Shown: in pieces, positions 45,330 through 55,677 of the stretch | Numbering within the stretch: position 1 is the first letter of the stretch | Layout of the letters: each line of letters opens with the position of its first letter | Assembly: GCA_030295235.1 (NCBI GenBank) | Contig: AP026137.1 | Location: 310,001 to 374,000 of the forward strand | DNA from: Fistulifera solaris | Lineage: Eukaryota > Bacillariophyta > Bacillariophyceae > Naviculales > Stauroneidaceae | DNA length: 64,000 bases | Direction of reading: 5' to 3' | Notes under the pieces: model-generated | Told to the model about the DNA's origin: nothing | Seen by the model: only the letters and a program-made list of their open reading frames with translations | Database searches by the model: none | Made by a program: the position numbers and the translations under genes

Positions 45330-46837
45330 TTACTTGTACACGTTCTTATGAGATATAGCACTAGCGGTTGATTGTTCCACGCAATGCAGAACTTGTTCTC
45401 GATAGGTCGTATCACGGGCCATGGCTCTCAACACCCTCCAAGCCTGTTGAAAATCCACTCCATCATCCGAGCGCTGCAATAACATGGCCGCTTCCTCTGG
45501 TTCCAAGGGCGTGAGATCTTCCACCATGGCATCGTATTGTTGCGTATTGTATTCGCCACGTTGTATCCGACTCTTGTCCGGTAAATTTTCTTGAGCAAAC
45601 AAATTCATGAAATTGCGATCAATGGCATCTTTCACTTCAAAAACCCATTTGCCACGAAAAGGAATTCCAAAACGAAACCCTAATGCTTGATTATCCCCAC
45701 AAACCAATAATTTCAAAAAAATCTTCTTGTGGTTCATAGACGGTCCGTGGTTTGGTTCCTTCGAGAAACTGCAACAAATTCTGCACCAACACTGGTCCCG
45801 CCCGGACGGCATAGACGCCCGCTTTCGGAGGAGGACCCCGCAACAATCCCTGAATACTGGCACAATCTCCCGCCGCAAAAACGGCCGGATGCGAAATACT
45901 TTGCAACGTGGGATGCACCAGAATCCATCCCTCGGGAGTACCAGCCAAACCACGCTGATGATGCAAGTGCTGGGACAACGCCGGGGCTTCCGCACCCGCC
46001 GCCCAAATACAGTGCGTATACGGCACACTAGTGCCGTTTTGGAGTACCACACGATCGGCCGTCACTTGCGCGACAGCGGCGTCGTGTTGGACCGTAATGT
46101 GGAGTTCGGTCAATCGCGTTTGCACCATGTGTCGACAAGCTTCATTTTCTGACGGTAACAGTTGCTGTCCAGCGTCGAGTATAGTGCAATCAATATTCGG
46201 ATAACGCGACGTGACCGCCATGGAGAGTTCGATGCCGGCCGCACCACCACCCACCACCACGAGTTGTACACGCTGGTTGTCGTCCAGCTCGTCCTGTAAG
46301 CGCCGCACCAACGCATCGATCGGACGTGTCGGAATCGTATATTCTCGAGCACCGGGTGTTGTCGTCCATCCTCGTGTCGTGGAACCAACATCCAAACTGA
46401 TAGCATCGTAATACAGTGGCGCCGGATTCTTTTTTAAAAACACACACTGTTTTTCGAAATCCATATCCACCACTTTGTCGTGCACAAACTCGATCCCCGC
46501 CCATTGCGTCACTGCAACCAAATCGATCTTGGTGTCTGCCGCAGAATAATATCCCCCGATGCATCCCGGAACCATGCCCGAATAGGTGGCGGCCACTTGC
46601 GGATCAATCAATGTGACCTTGAGGGTGGGCCGGACGCGCCGCGTCATTCAGTGAAGTCAAGACTTGCGCATGGGCGTGTCCGCCACCGACGAGAATCAAA
46701 TGTTGTTGTTGTTGTGCCATCATGCCTTGGACGGTTGAAATGAAAAGTGGACTGACCGCAAAGAACAGAACGAAGAATGGGGTCCAGCCGAAGGAAGAAT
46801 GACGATGACGTGACGGACGAGTTCTTCTGTCACTCAT
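45330..46837 (-). CDS. FAD/NAD(P)-binding oxidoreductase of the SelD-associated type (two frame breaks)
   Basis: Pyridine nucleotide-disulfide oxidoreductase fold. An N-terminal hydrophobic segment (TPFFVLFFAVSPLFISTVQG) precedes the FAD motif HLILVGGGHAHAQVL. Then TYSGMVPGCIGGYYSAADTK and DLVAVTQWAGIEFVHDKVV, the NAD motif LVVVGGGAAGIELS, HCIWAAGAEAP, and AVFAAGDCASI. The GGGHAH and YSGMVPG blocks are typical of the domain found N-terminal to selenophosphate synthetase in many organisms and distinguish it from classical NDH-2. Here no SelD domain follows; the C-terminal ~110 residues (KWVFEVKDAIDRNFMNLFAQ onward) are helical. Breaks: G-run 46627-46629 (one long) and A-run 45715-45721 (one long). 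Substrate unknown. Confidence 0.82.
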
Positions 46838-47279
46838 ATTCTGACTTGCATGGTTTGCATCAATCGTATGAACGTATGCTGACTGGCAATAGTATTTATT
46901 CGTTTCGAAAAGAGTCGATCAAATGGAATTTATGAACAACAGTTAAAAACAATGAGAGGATGCCGACGTCTGAGAATGAGAATGATGACGCAATCGCATT
47001 TCGCGGTTTTTTCTGTTACGCGACTCGAATCACTCACGAATGAATCCTCCATCCATCGACAGACAGACCGCGGTGTCAACAATTGAATACCGGTTCTTTG
47101 CATCGGATCCAAAAGCGAATGAATCTCGCCGAATCATCGTCCCGCCAAGAAGAGACAAACAAACTGCCATTCCTTTGGATCCTTCGTTTCGGAAGTTTGG
47201 GTGGCCATAAGATCTATCTCACGTGCCCATCATCACACGATATCTTCTTTCTCTCCTCCGCCCCGTGCTCACACAAAAA
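46838..47279. other. Divergent intergenic
   Basis: About 440 bases. The frame from 47223 to the next gene's ATG is open but begins with GTG. No RNA gene or repeat recognised. Confidence 0.35.
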
Positions 47280-48242
47280 ATGTCCAGCGACAACAACAAT
47301 GGAGTCCATACACCGATCGAAGAAGGAGAAGAAAAACCATTACTGTCACCCCGACAACAAATTACATGGGAAGATCTCGAACGCGAACGACGTCAACGAC
47401 TCTGTTTGGCACTTTCCATCTTTTGTTGTGCTTGCATTCTCGTGGGAGGGATTGGCGTATGGAAATTGCACATGACGTTGGCCCGGGATACGGCACACTA
47501 TTATACGGCCTTGGCGACGCACGCCCTCGAAAGCATCGGCAACAATTACCCGATCCCCGATCAGTGCGAAACAACGCTGCTCTTATTTCGACATTGCGAC
47601 AAAGATGGACCGCACATTCAAGACGAACATGGCAATGAGCATTGTGGTTATTTGGGATACGAGCGCGCCGCGTACATGGCGACGTTGTTTGGTCCGCAAG
47701 CCCGGTGGCCCTTACCCTCGCACTTGTTTGCGTTACTTCCCGAACGCAACAGCAATTTGAATTATCGCGAGTACGAAACACTATTGCCACTCAGTCGCAA
47801 AGTCAATTTGGAGATTGATTTGGCCCGACATCCGCAATTGGCCAACGAATTTTTGGACCTGTTGGCCACGGGTGATTTGTGTGATAAAGTGACGGTCGTT
47901 TCGTGGAAACATTCGTACATGGTCGAATTGGCGGCTCGATTGGGGTGTGGACCGGACAATGGTTGTCCGTCGACTTACGAGGAACGCGAATTTGATCAAT
48001 TGTGGCAACTCAAGTTCGTGTACAATCCACCGACGTCGAGTCAATTTGATCCCGACTTTAGCAGTCGTCGTAGAATTCTCAAGGGAAAGAAAAGCCATCG
48101 TGGTGGTAAACATCCCAATCACGAGTGGGCGGTCTACGGTACCGTGTCTCAAATGAATTTTGATCCCTTGTCGTTTAGTTATCAGAATGGGGATTATCAA
48201 GGGAATGGGTCAGGAAATTGGGAGGAAGGGCAAGAGCCTTAA
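47280..48242 (+). CDS. Membrane-anchored histidine-phosphatase-like protein
   Basis: 320 residues from ATG 47280. A polar N-terminus (~45 residues) is followed by one membrane segment (LALSIFCCACILVGGIGVW), then a lumenal or outer domain. The motif TLLLFRHCDKDGPH resembles the RHG motif of the histidine phosphatase (phosphoglycerate mutase-like) superfamily, with HCGYLGYERAAYMATLFG as the usual next helix, and VTVVSWKHSYMVELAARLG may carry the second catalytic His. The RHG Gly is replaced by Cys, so activity is uncertain. The C-terminus is Ser/Gly/Asn-rich. Type II membrane topology inferred. Intact frame. Confidence 0.65.
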   Translation: MSSDNNNGVHTPIEEGEEKPLLSPRQQITWEDLERERRQRLCLALSIFCCACILVGGIGVWKLHMTLARDTAHYYTALATHALESIGNNYPIPDQCETTLLLFRHCDKDGPHIQDEHGNEHCGYLGYERAAYMATLFGPQARWPLPSHLFALLPERNSNLNYREYETLLPLSRKVNLEIDLARHPQLANEFLDLLATGDLCDKVTVVSWKHSYMVELAARLGCGPDNGCPSTYEEREFDQLWQLKFVYNPPTSSQFDPDFSSRRRILKGKKSHRGGKHPNHEWAVYGTVSQMNFDPLSFSYQNGDYQGNGSGNWEEGQEP

Positions 48243-48359
48243 TCAAGTTAAAGTGTTATGTAAAAATGAATAGCGATGATCACTTGTAAGCTTATGAAAT
48301 CTGAGTAGGACGAGGGTAAAAGAAAAGCCAGCAACGAATGAAACATACCTGGTAGTGTC

Positions 48360-48365
48360 AAAAAG
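48360..48365 (-). terminator. RNA polymerase III terminator of the 5S gene
   Basis: On the transcribed minus strand, a run of five Ts lies directly downstream of the 5S 3' end. Runs of four or more Ts terminate pol III. Confidence 0.75.
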
Positions 48366-48369
48366 CAAA

Positions 48370-48483
48370 GAACAACACCCGGGATTCCAACGTGGTCCCC
48401 CACCGTAGTACTAACCGGGCCTGACGATGCTTAACTTCGCTGAGCAGACGGGAAGCGGTGCTGTCATCGTAGTATGGTCGTTC
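48370..48483 (-). rRNA. 5S ribosomal RNA
   Basis: Read on the minus strand, the segment folds as 5S rRNA: the 5' end GAACGACCATACTACG pairs with the 3' end GTGTTGTTC (helix I, about 7 bp). The internal RNA polymerase III control region is present: box A-like GCGAAGTTAAGCATCG and the C-box area GGCCCGGTTAGTACTACGG, followed by GTGGGGGACCACGTTGG. A T-run (TTTTT) about 10 bases downstream is the pol III terminator. Length about 114 nt, near the usual ~118. It stands alone between protein genes rather than in a tandem array; the ends could be off by a few bases. Confidence 0.95.
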
Positions 48484-48614
48484 CTAAAAAATTATTAAAA
48501 TTTGTGTTATAGAAAAATAAAGCTTATGATGATTATTTGATGGGTTCAGTATAATAACACCGCACTCATCACATTCATGATTATTTGATCATTCTGGAGA
48601 ATATTCGAGCATGC

Positions 48615-50441
48615 ATGAGCCACAATCATAGAATAAACTACTCGCTGGACGTTCTCGTGGACGGATCCGAACAATCGGGTCCGCCGACGTTGTTTTTATC
48701 CGTCCACAAGGACCATGTCATCCAAGCCAACTACGCCCTCACCGGATTGGGGGATCTGTTGTGCCGTGCGGCCGCCGATCAACGTTACAAACTGCAACAT
48801 GTACGCGCGGTCTTTGCCGATCACGACTTATTGTCTTTGCCGGCTCTGTTGGATGTCTTGTATCAAGCGGGGCGCGAACAAGTGACGGTCGTGTCGTCGT
48901 TTCCCCGAATCGAATCGTTGATTCGCACAATCCATCCTTACAAACAACATCCTGTGGTACGTATCTGTCAAGTACCTTCGGAAACAGATTGTTGGTGGAA
49001 CGTCTATCAAGATGAATTTATTTTGGTTCATGCGACCCGACGATCCAATCATGTCTTGTACCTTTACACCTTGTTTCAGTGGAAGGAGACAATAAAGTCT
49101 TCTTTTTGGTGTTACCGAGTGCCTATTTACCGCACTTGCATGATTTGTTGCAAGATCTGCCTCTTGAAGATTCAACACCGTTAGAAATCTGTGCTTTGAT
49201 TGTCATTTGCGAAACAAACGACGTCGAGGTTGCGACATGGGTCCCGGACCACATTCCTTACTATATCGTGGCTCCCACATCCAACAACTTACTCGTTCGA
49301 GCTCAACGTTTGAGTCAATACTTTCATAATATCCATCCTAATCTGTTTCCATTGCGGCTTCCGGAAGGAAACATTTTGTCCCAACAATTGACGACCGGAA
49401 CCAGTTTAATCTTTTCACCTCGTAATAATCACACAATGGTCCATCGAATGGAGGATATTGGGCGAGACGATTCGTCCCGAACGTCAACGATGGATGGAAG
49501 GACTATTGTCGTTTGAACCGATCGCGGATGAAAACGAAATCTATTTGAATGACGACGACGACGACGACGACGAAACAGAGGACACCAATACTACTTTGAG
49601 ACTCCTCGTTTTGGGCACGGGGTGCGCGGCGCCATCTCCTTACCGAGGGGCCTCTGGATACGCACTACTGTTTCCCAACGATTGTACGGTGGTATTGGAA
49701 GCTGGAGAAGGCTTTGTTACACAGTGGCATCGATATGCCGACGGTATATCGTTCAACACCATTCGATTGATTTGGATTTCCCATGCACATCTTGATCATT
49801 ACGGAGGACTTGTTCACTTGCTGAAATGTATACATGCATCAAAGAGGAATCAAGATTCACCGGAACATAAGCGACGCAAGTTGTCCTGTCCTTATGTTGT
49901 GGCGGGAAAGAAGATATTGCAATATTTAGAGCACATGTTTGATGTGCCAAATGATTACTACAATGGCGTGGAACAATCCGACATTCAGCAAACTGGGAAT
50001 ATCTACGAAAGCATCGCTCCCATTGCTTTCTGGGAAGATGTCCGAGTCGATCACTCTTGCCATCAAGCCTGTGGTATGGTGGCTGGTTTCTATGGCCGCA
50101 CAAAGAGCGACATTTTTCTATTTTGCTTTAGCGGAGACACAACTCCCTGTATCCGGCTGACGAGATCATGCCAGGCCCATACGAAACGAATGGCAAAAGA
50201 AGGAATTGACTTTTTGCTGCACGAGGCTACGTTCGGCGACTCAGATCATGAAAAGCAAATGGCCTCCTCAAAAAAGCACTCAACAGTCAAGGGTGCGCTG
50301 CTTGTAGCAAACGATATCAATGCCAAAAAGACACTATTGACTCATTTTTCACAGCGCTATGATAGCATGCCTGCATTGGACGATACTGGTGGGAGAGTTG
50401 TTGGCCTGGCAACGGATGGATTGCTGTTAGAGCTTCATTGA
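48615..50441 (+). CDS. ELAC2: Long-form tRNase Z (ELAC2 type), two frame breaks
   Basis: Endonuclease that removes tRNA 3' trailers. The N-terminal half (from MSHNHRINYSLDVLVDGSEQ) is the degenerate beta-lactamase domain of long tRNase Z, with HYPYKQHPVVR-like exosite features. An acidic linker with a run of seven Asp (about 49551-49571) leads to the catalytic half: LLVLGTGCAAPSPYRGASGY, the metal motif ISHAHLDHYGG (HxHxDH), CFSGDTTPC and LLHEATFGDSDHE, then LLTHFSQRY. Breaks: T-run 49074-49076 (one short; restores LFSVEGDNKVFFLVLPSAYL) and GG 49453-49454 (one long; restores RMEILGETIRPERQRW). About 608 residues. No strong organelle presequence at the ATG 48615. Confidence 0.9.
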
Positions 50442-50476
50442 GAAATTCTGGGGCAATATATGCTAGCTTTTAAAAG

Positions 50477-52791
50477 TTACAAGAAATATTTACCCGGCTT
50501 GGGTACCGCAGTGCTTTTCTCTGTCTCTGTGGTTGTTTCCTTGTTCGCTTGACATGGCTTAGCCATTTTCTGAGTCTTAGCACGGAGCGATTCGGTGACC
50601 TCGAATCCATCAACAAGCCACTGATCGCGATTAGCTTCCAGTTGCTGATAAAATACCGCTCCAAGAAACTCCCCAAATACACCAGTTTCGTCTAGCTGTA
50701 GAGCTAGAGGCCCTACGTAGCTTTCTAGCGCTTTTGCTTGGTTGTCGAACCATCCAGGTCCAGGATCTGGTCCTCTTCCTGCTCGATGAGCCATCGACAG
50801 CTCTCGATACAACCTCGAAGACCACCTCTTCATGTTTGTCCAGCTTTGTAGACTGTGCGCGACGTCTGCCGCTCGTAGAATTAGTTCCAACACAACCAAG
50901 GCCTTTAATTCATCAGGCTCGTCTAAGAAAATTTCTTCATCGTGGACGCCCGAGACTAATGAAGTTCCGCCGATGGAACCCCTCGGATGAACCTCAATCG
51001 ATTCACCTGAGAAGTCCATCCCACGAAGAATTCCGAGCCGCTTGCGAAAACTGGCACTTTTTTCTGAGTACGCTCCACTGCTGGCTCGCCGCAGCATTTT
51101 TGTTTTAATCTTCTCTGAGTTTTCGTTAAAGAGTTTCTGATAGGGTGTATCAGTGACTTCCTCTTCGTCGATACGCTGCCCTGTGAGTGGTCGAAACCGA
51201 GTTACATTCCCAGTACTGGCTCTTCTGGGGACCATTCGTTTTATCTGACCTGATGGCGGACGCCCAGCGTTGAATCGCAAATCACTTTTTGCAGAAATCA
51301 GGTTCCTAAACAAATAATCGCGTTCATCATCTGACGAAGGGGGGAGTCAATGAAATGCTTGAGCTGCTCACATCACTGGTCCCATGTTTTGTTGTTCCGC
51401 CGTTCATTTTCTTGGCTGGCAATTCACCATACTTGCGGAACTTTTCTAGATTCATTTTATCACGGGTAAGCGCACTTCCTTCTTGCCTTTTGTGAGCAAG
51501 AATAATGGATCCTTGTCCGTAGGAGGCTGCACTGTCGGTACTATAACTTTGCATCGAATGCCGCCTTGTCATTCGAGAATACCGCTTCGTCGTTACCGCC
51601 AGTAATGCTTCTTGTTTCTTCCTTACGATGGCTTCCATTACGGAATCTTTCAGACTGCTATTGGCCGAGTCTTCGTCCACAAATGATGTAATTGAGTCTT
51701 CCATGTTGTAAACGGGTTTACCCGAGCGAATTCTGTTGTTTGCATAAGAATCATCGTCCTGTTTTTGTGACGAATTCGTCAAATGGCGCGCTCTCAACAT
51801 CTTCGTGTAAGAATCGAAGGTCACATCAGATACCATCGAGTTCTGGGATGCGTTGGAACCACGCCGTGAGCTACGAAACCCTGATCCACCCACTCGAGGC
51901 ATGGAGATATTGCTAACCATAGAACCTCTGCGTGGAACTCTTTCGCTCGTTTCTTCGAAATCATCACCTCGCTCCATTCCAAAAGCTTCTTTCCACTTAG
52001 ACTTGTTTAGCTGTGAACGTTCGGGACTGGCAATGTCTGTAGAAAGAACAGCGTTGACCACTGTACTTCGAAAGAAACGATAGTCGATATCTTTGGGAAA
52101 CATGACGGACCGAAGATCAACATATTTGTCACGCAGGAGTTCTTCGAATGCTAATTGCAGTGACCGCTGCTCATTGATGGAGTTATCATTGTAAGAAACA
52201 GCCAAGGGGTGCTCCTCCAAGGCTAACTGTCGGTTAGAGATGCCTTTGTGATCCACATCATGAATCAGAGCTGCGAATAAGAGTGCCATCAACGCTACCG
52301 GGTCATGCCGCAAACCAAACGCCGGTGGTGGCTTTCCGTCCAAGAAGTCATCGCTATCTAAGGTGAGCATGAGATCCATGATTTTGTTGGCAGATATCAC
52401 TACATGGTAGGCATGCTGAAAATTGTGAAAGTGGACATCGCGATAATTTTCCAATATAAAGCGCACGAACCGTCGCAATTGCTGTAGAACATTGCCGTTG
52501 ATTTTGTCCGGATGCCATGGTCGATTATCAATTAAAGCTTTTCGACAAATACCACTGGTAGATAAGTCGTGCTGTTCATTCGAATCCGCCGACAAGACAG
52601 CCACTATACGGACCACCAAGAGAGATGTGATGCGTTCGACACACGCTTCTTTTTTCTTTTGGCGTCGCAACATTGCTATCTTCGCCTTCTCCTAAATTAT
52701 TCCAATCTTGTACCGATAAGGCTAGTGCCTGTAGTGCACACTGTCGGGTCAGCTCAGCTAATGATGAATGATCGCCATCGGGAGAAGTCAT
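50477..52791 (-). CDS. 3',5'-cyclic nucleotide phosphodiesterase 1, split catalytic domain (two frame breaks)
   Basis: Hydrolyses cAMP/cGMP. About 770 residues from ATG 52791. The first catalytic half has VHFHNFQHAYHVVISANKIM (HNxxH), LFAALIHDVDHKGISNRQLA (HDxxH metal motif), and STDIASPERSQLNKSKWKEA. A ~290-residue Ser/Arg-rich, low-complexity insert with RRxS-like sites (RRGSMVSN, RRGSNAS, RRHSMQS, RRASTGN, RRASSGA) follows. The second half has LELILRAADVAHSLQSWTNM (metal-ligand Asp) and GPDPGPGWFDNQAKALESYV, ending at 50477. Breaks: T-run 52650-52655 (one long) and G-run 51339-51344 (one long). The Arg-Arg-x-Ser sites suggest control by an AGC kinase such as PKA, an inference. No transmembrane segment. 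Tandem with a related gene 540 bp away. Confidence 0.87.
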
Positions 52792-53328
52792 CGAATCTGA
52801 TTGAATTGATTCGAATCCGGAAATGAGCACACTACTTCCTGGAGGTGATTTCGCGATTTCAACAAGGGAATATTTGCGGCAACTGTATTGTTGTTTGTCG
52901 AATCAAATCCTAGACTGTTAGTTTCATTCTTCTCCAAGCAGTTTCAGTGCTATTCAATTGCAAAACAAAACGCGTGCAAGCGTTTTGTTTGTCGTCGCAA
53001 TAGTTGTCTCCCATCTTCGTCATCGGAGTTTCATCTGAAATTTTACTGTAGCTCAAAAGAAACTATAGAACAAAAAGTGAAGAATGTGTCCGAAAGGCAC
53101 TCTGCGGACATGGTCATAAGCATTCTAGGCTTCCTTTCGTACTTATTGTTTTATAGCAATAGACTCTGAGGAGTCATTCCTCCTTCCTCACAAAGCAATA
53201 TAATCTCATCGATTAAACTCAAGCCTAAAACCTTATAGACTAGCTAAAAAGTCAGTTTCACCCTCTCATGCAAGGAGTTTAGATATCTCCTTGTACTCCT
53301 TTGTTTCGTAGCATAATTATCAAATCGT
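52792..53328. other. Intergenic between tandem phosphodiesterase genes
   Basis: About 540 bases. A plus-strand frame at 52888-53169 has no recognisable domain. Nothing else seen. Confidence 0.35.
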
Positions 53329-55132
53329 TTAGTTCTCTGGCAGAGGCAACTTTTCGGCTCCTTCCTGCACAATCTTCTGGGCAATCCCCAAACCTTCGGT
53401 AAGCCACTTATCGCGGTTAGCAATGACATTCGCTGCAAATTGCTCTCCGTTCCTCTCTCCAAACACGCCTGTATCATCCAGTCGGTGCGCCAAGGGCAAA
53501 AGATAGGATTCCAAAAAGCCAATTTGGTTCTCAAACCAACGAGTTTCCGGGTCGGTACCTCGTTTCTTGACGTAAGCCGTACGGAGCTCCATGTACAAGC
53601 GATTCGAGAACTTGACCATGTGATCCCATCCCTGCAGATTATGAGCCACGTCAGCGGCTAACATGATCGTTTCCATGACAACGGTAGCCTTGAGATCGTC
53701 ACTTTCATCACTCTCCAAATCTACACCGTACGTCGTTGGATCCGACGCCGCGGAATGTGCCATGGATCCCGTACGCGTGTACGTTTCCAACGTCTCTCCA
53801 GACAAATCCACCGTGCGCAAAATACCGAGACGCTGTCGATATTTGGAAGAGGTCGAATTCCGACTGGCCATGGAAGACCGACGACGTTCAATCCGATGGG
53901 TAATCGAACGGCGTCGGTGGTCCGACAAATTAGAAGGTAATTCTAATTTGGTTTCTTCCGCATCACCATTTTCGGATCCTTCCGGGGTAATCGTGGGACT
54001 ATCTGGATCGTCATGTTGCTCAAAACTGACCTCGGACGTTCCGGTGTCACCCGTTCCTCGTCGATTGTGACGACGAAATGCGACATTTTGTCCCGTCAAA
54101 CTCATGCGACGAGCCTGTGCTTTCATCTTGCGTTCGATGGTTTCCAATACTGAAAGTTTAATGACAAAAACAACAAGGTAAGTATGACTTCTGCAATGAA
54201 ATTCGTAGATTAATAAAGCACACGCAAATAAAGATACGTACGGATCTCCAAACGCTTCCTTCCATTTGGACTTGACCAATTGCGACCGTTCTATAGTAAT
54301 TTCCAGAAACGAGAATGAATTGTTAGTTGAAAAGCCTTGTACAAAATCGTTCGTACTGCCAATCTATGTTTGTAGAAAACTTACCCGGCGACGCGATGTC
54401 GGTCGTCAAGACCAAATTGACGACAATTTTACGGAACCGAAAGTACTCGTCTTTTTCGGGAAAGATGACATTCCTCACCAGTTGAAATTCATCTTGCAAC
54501 AACTCCGAAAAGGCCACGTAGATACTCCAGTTTTCGGCAATCGACTGATCGTTGTACAATACCGCCAATCGATCATCTTCCTGCGCCAATTGCCGATTGG
54601 GAATGCCTTGATGTTCCACATCATGAATGAGAGCGGCATAGAGCAGCGCCAACAACGCGACCGGATCGTGTCGCAACCCAAACGTCACGGGTGACTTCTG
54701 GCCCGTTTGCTGACTGACCATCATGTCAATCATCTTGTTGACCGATAGCAGCACATGGAAGCCGTGTTCGCGATTGTGATACGGAACATCTTTGTATCCT
54801 GCCATCATGCGTTTCACCAATTCCCGCAATTGTTTATAAAATTGGGCCGTCAGTGCCTGGGGCCATTTGGTTTGTTTCATGAGCGTCGTACGACAAATGT
54901 TGCTGGTACTCAAATCCGGATACGTCCCCAACGGGGCCACGACCGCAACACAACGCACAAACAACAGTGCCGTCGCACGATCGACGAGCTGTTCCAAATC
55001 GTTGGTGGGTTCGGTATCCGGATTGCCCTGCTGCAAACCCAATTGATGCCATTCTTCAACGGTCAGTGCCAGCGCGAGTGTCGCGATGGGAGCGACCGGA
55101 GTGGGCGCTTCATCATCGTTGGGCTCCGTCAT
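53329..55132 (-). CDS. 3',5'-cyclic nucleotide phosphodiesterase 2, paralog of PDE 1
   Basis: From ATG 55132: N-terminal ~75 residues, then VPYHNREHGFHVLLSVNKMI (HNxxH), LYAALIHDVEHQGIPNRQLA (HDxxH), and LTTDIASP. An intron (GTAAGT...ATAG, about 54293-54386) joins SP to ERSQLVKSKWKEAFGD, the sequence seen unspliced in the paralog. A second, less certain intron (about 54149-54242, GTACGT...TTCAG) precedes the insert; its phase is off by one base. The insert is shorter (~150 residues, Arg/Ser-rich: RRMSLTGQ, RRSITHR, RRSSMAS), then LRTVDLSGETLETYTRTGSM, METIMLAADVAHNLQGWDHM and WFENQIGFLESYLLPLAHRL. About 550 residues. Duplicated from, or parent of, the gene to its left; nucleotide preference unknown. 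Confidence 0.87.
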
Positions 55133-55677
55133 ATTCTTTCTTTCTTACTGGCGTGTTTGTTGTGAAAGAGGATGGTGTTCGAACAAGAAGGGAAGAAGTA
55201 AAGATCTTTTCCTTCCCATCCGACGTTATTGTTGCGTTTGTGAATGTTGTATCATCCGAAAAACATAAAAAGACCCTCGTTCTCTTTTTTTTATTGGGGG
55301 CAAAAATGTCCGGGAGGATCTCGTCCGGTGGAGTCACGCTTGTTGGTTCCCGGTCCCGGTGTGTACATTTTGTGGTATACACAGGAGGGAAGTAGGCTAG
55401 AAAGTACCGATAGTCGTCAGTCTGTTTCCGTCCGTGACATGGAATCCGCGCGAACACTCAAAAAATAATTGCCATGTGGAATTCCTACTCACAATAAGGC
55501 AAGTACCAGGTACGGTATACTCGGAACAAAAACACGACTGACACGATCGACGCTTTTTGACAGCAACAAAACGAAAGCAAAAAGATCTTTTGCTTTTGAG
55601 GAAAGAACCACTTATTCTAAAACAATCTCTTTTATTACTCAATCTCATTTCAACAGAACAACTACTAACAAGCATTC
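55133..55677. other. Divergent intergenic, PDE 2 / vWA gene B
   Basis: About 545 bases. Contains an AGTACCAGGTACGGTATAC cluster at 55502-55520. Several short frames are open, none with a domain. Confidence 0.35.

Noticed and set aside
49551-49571. GAC repeat as an independent microsatellite feature
   Set aside because: It codes the acidic linker inside tRNase Z in frame; described there.
51314-51344. A 29-nt mini-intron in phosphodiesterase 1
   Set aside because: Shortening the G-run by one base gives continuous protein (PPSSDDERDYLFRNLI) without any intron, and 29 nt is too short for splicing.
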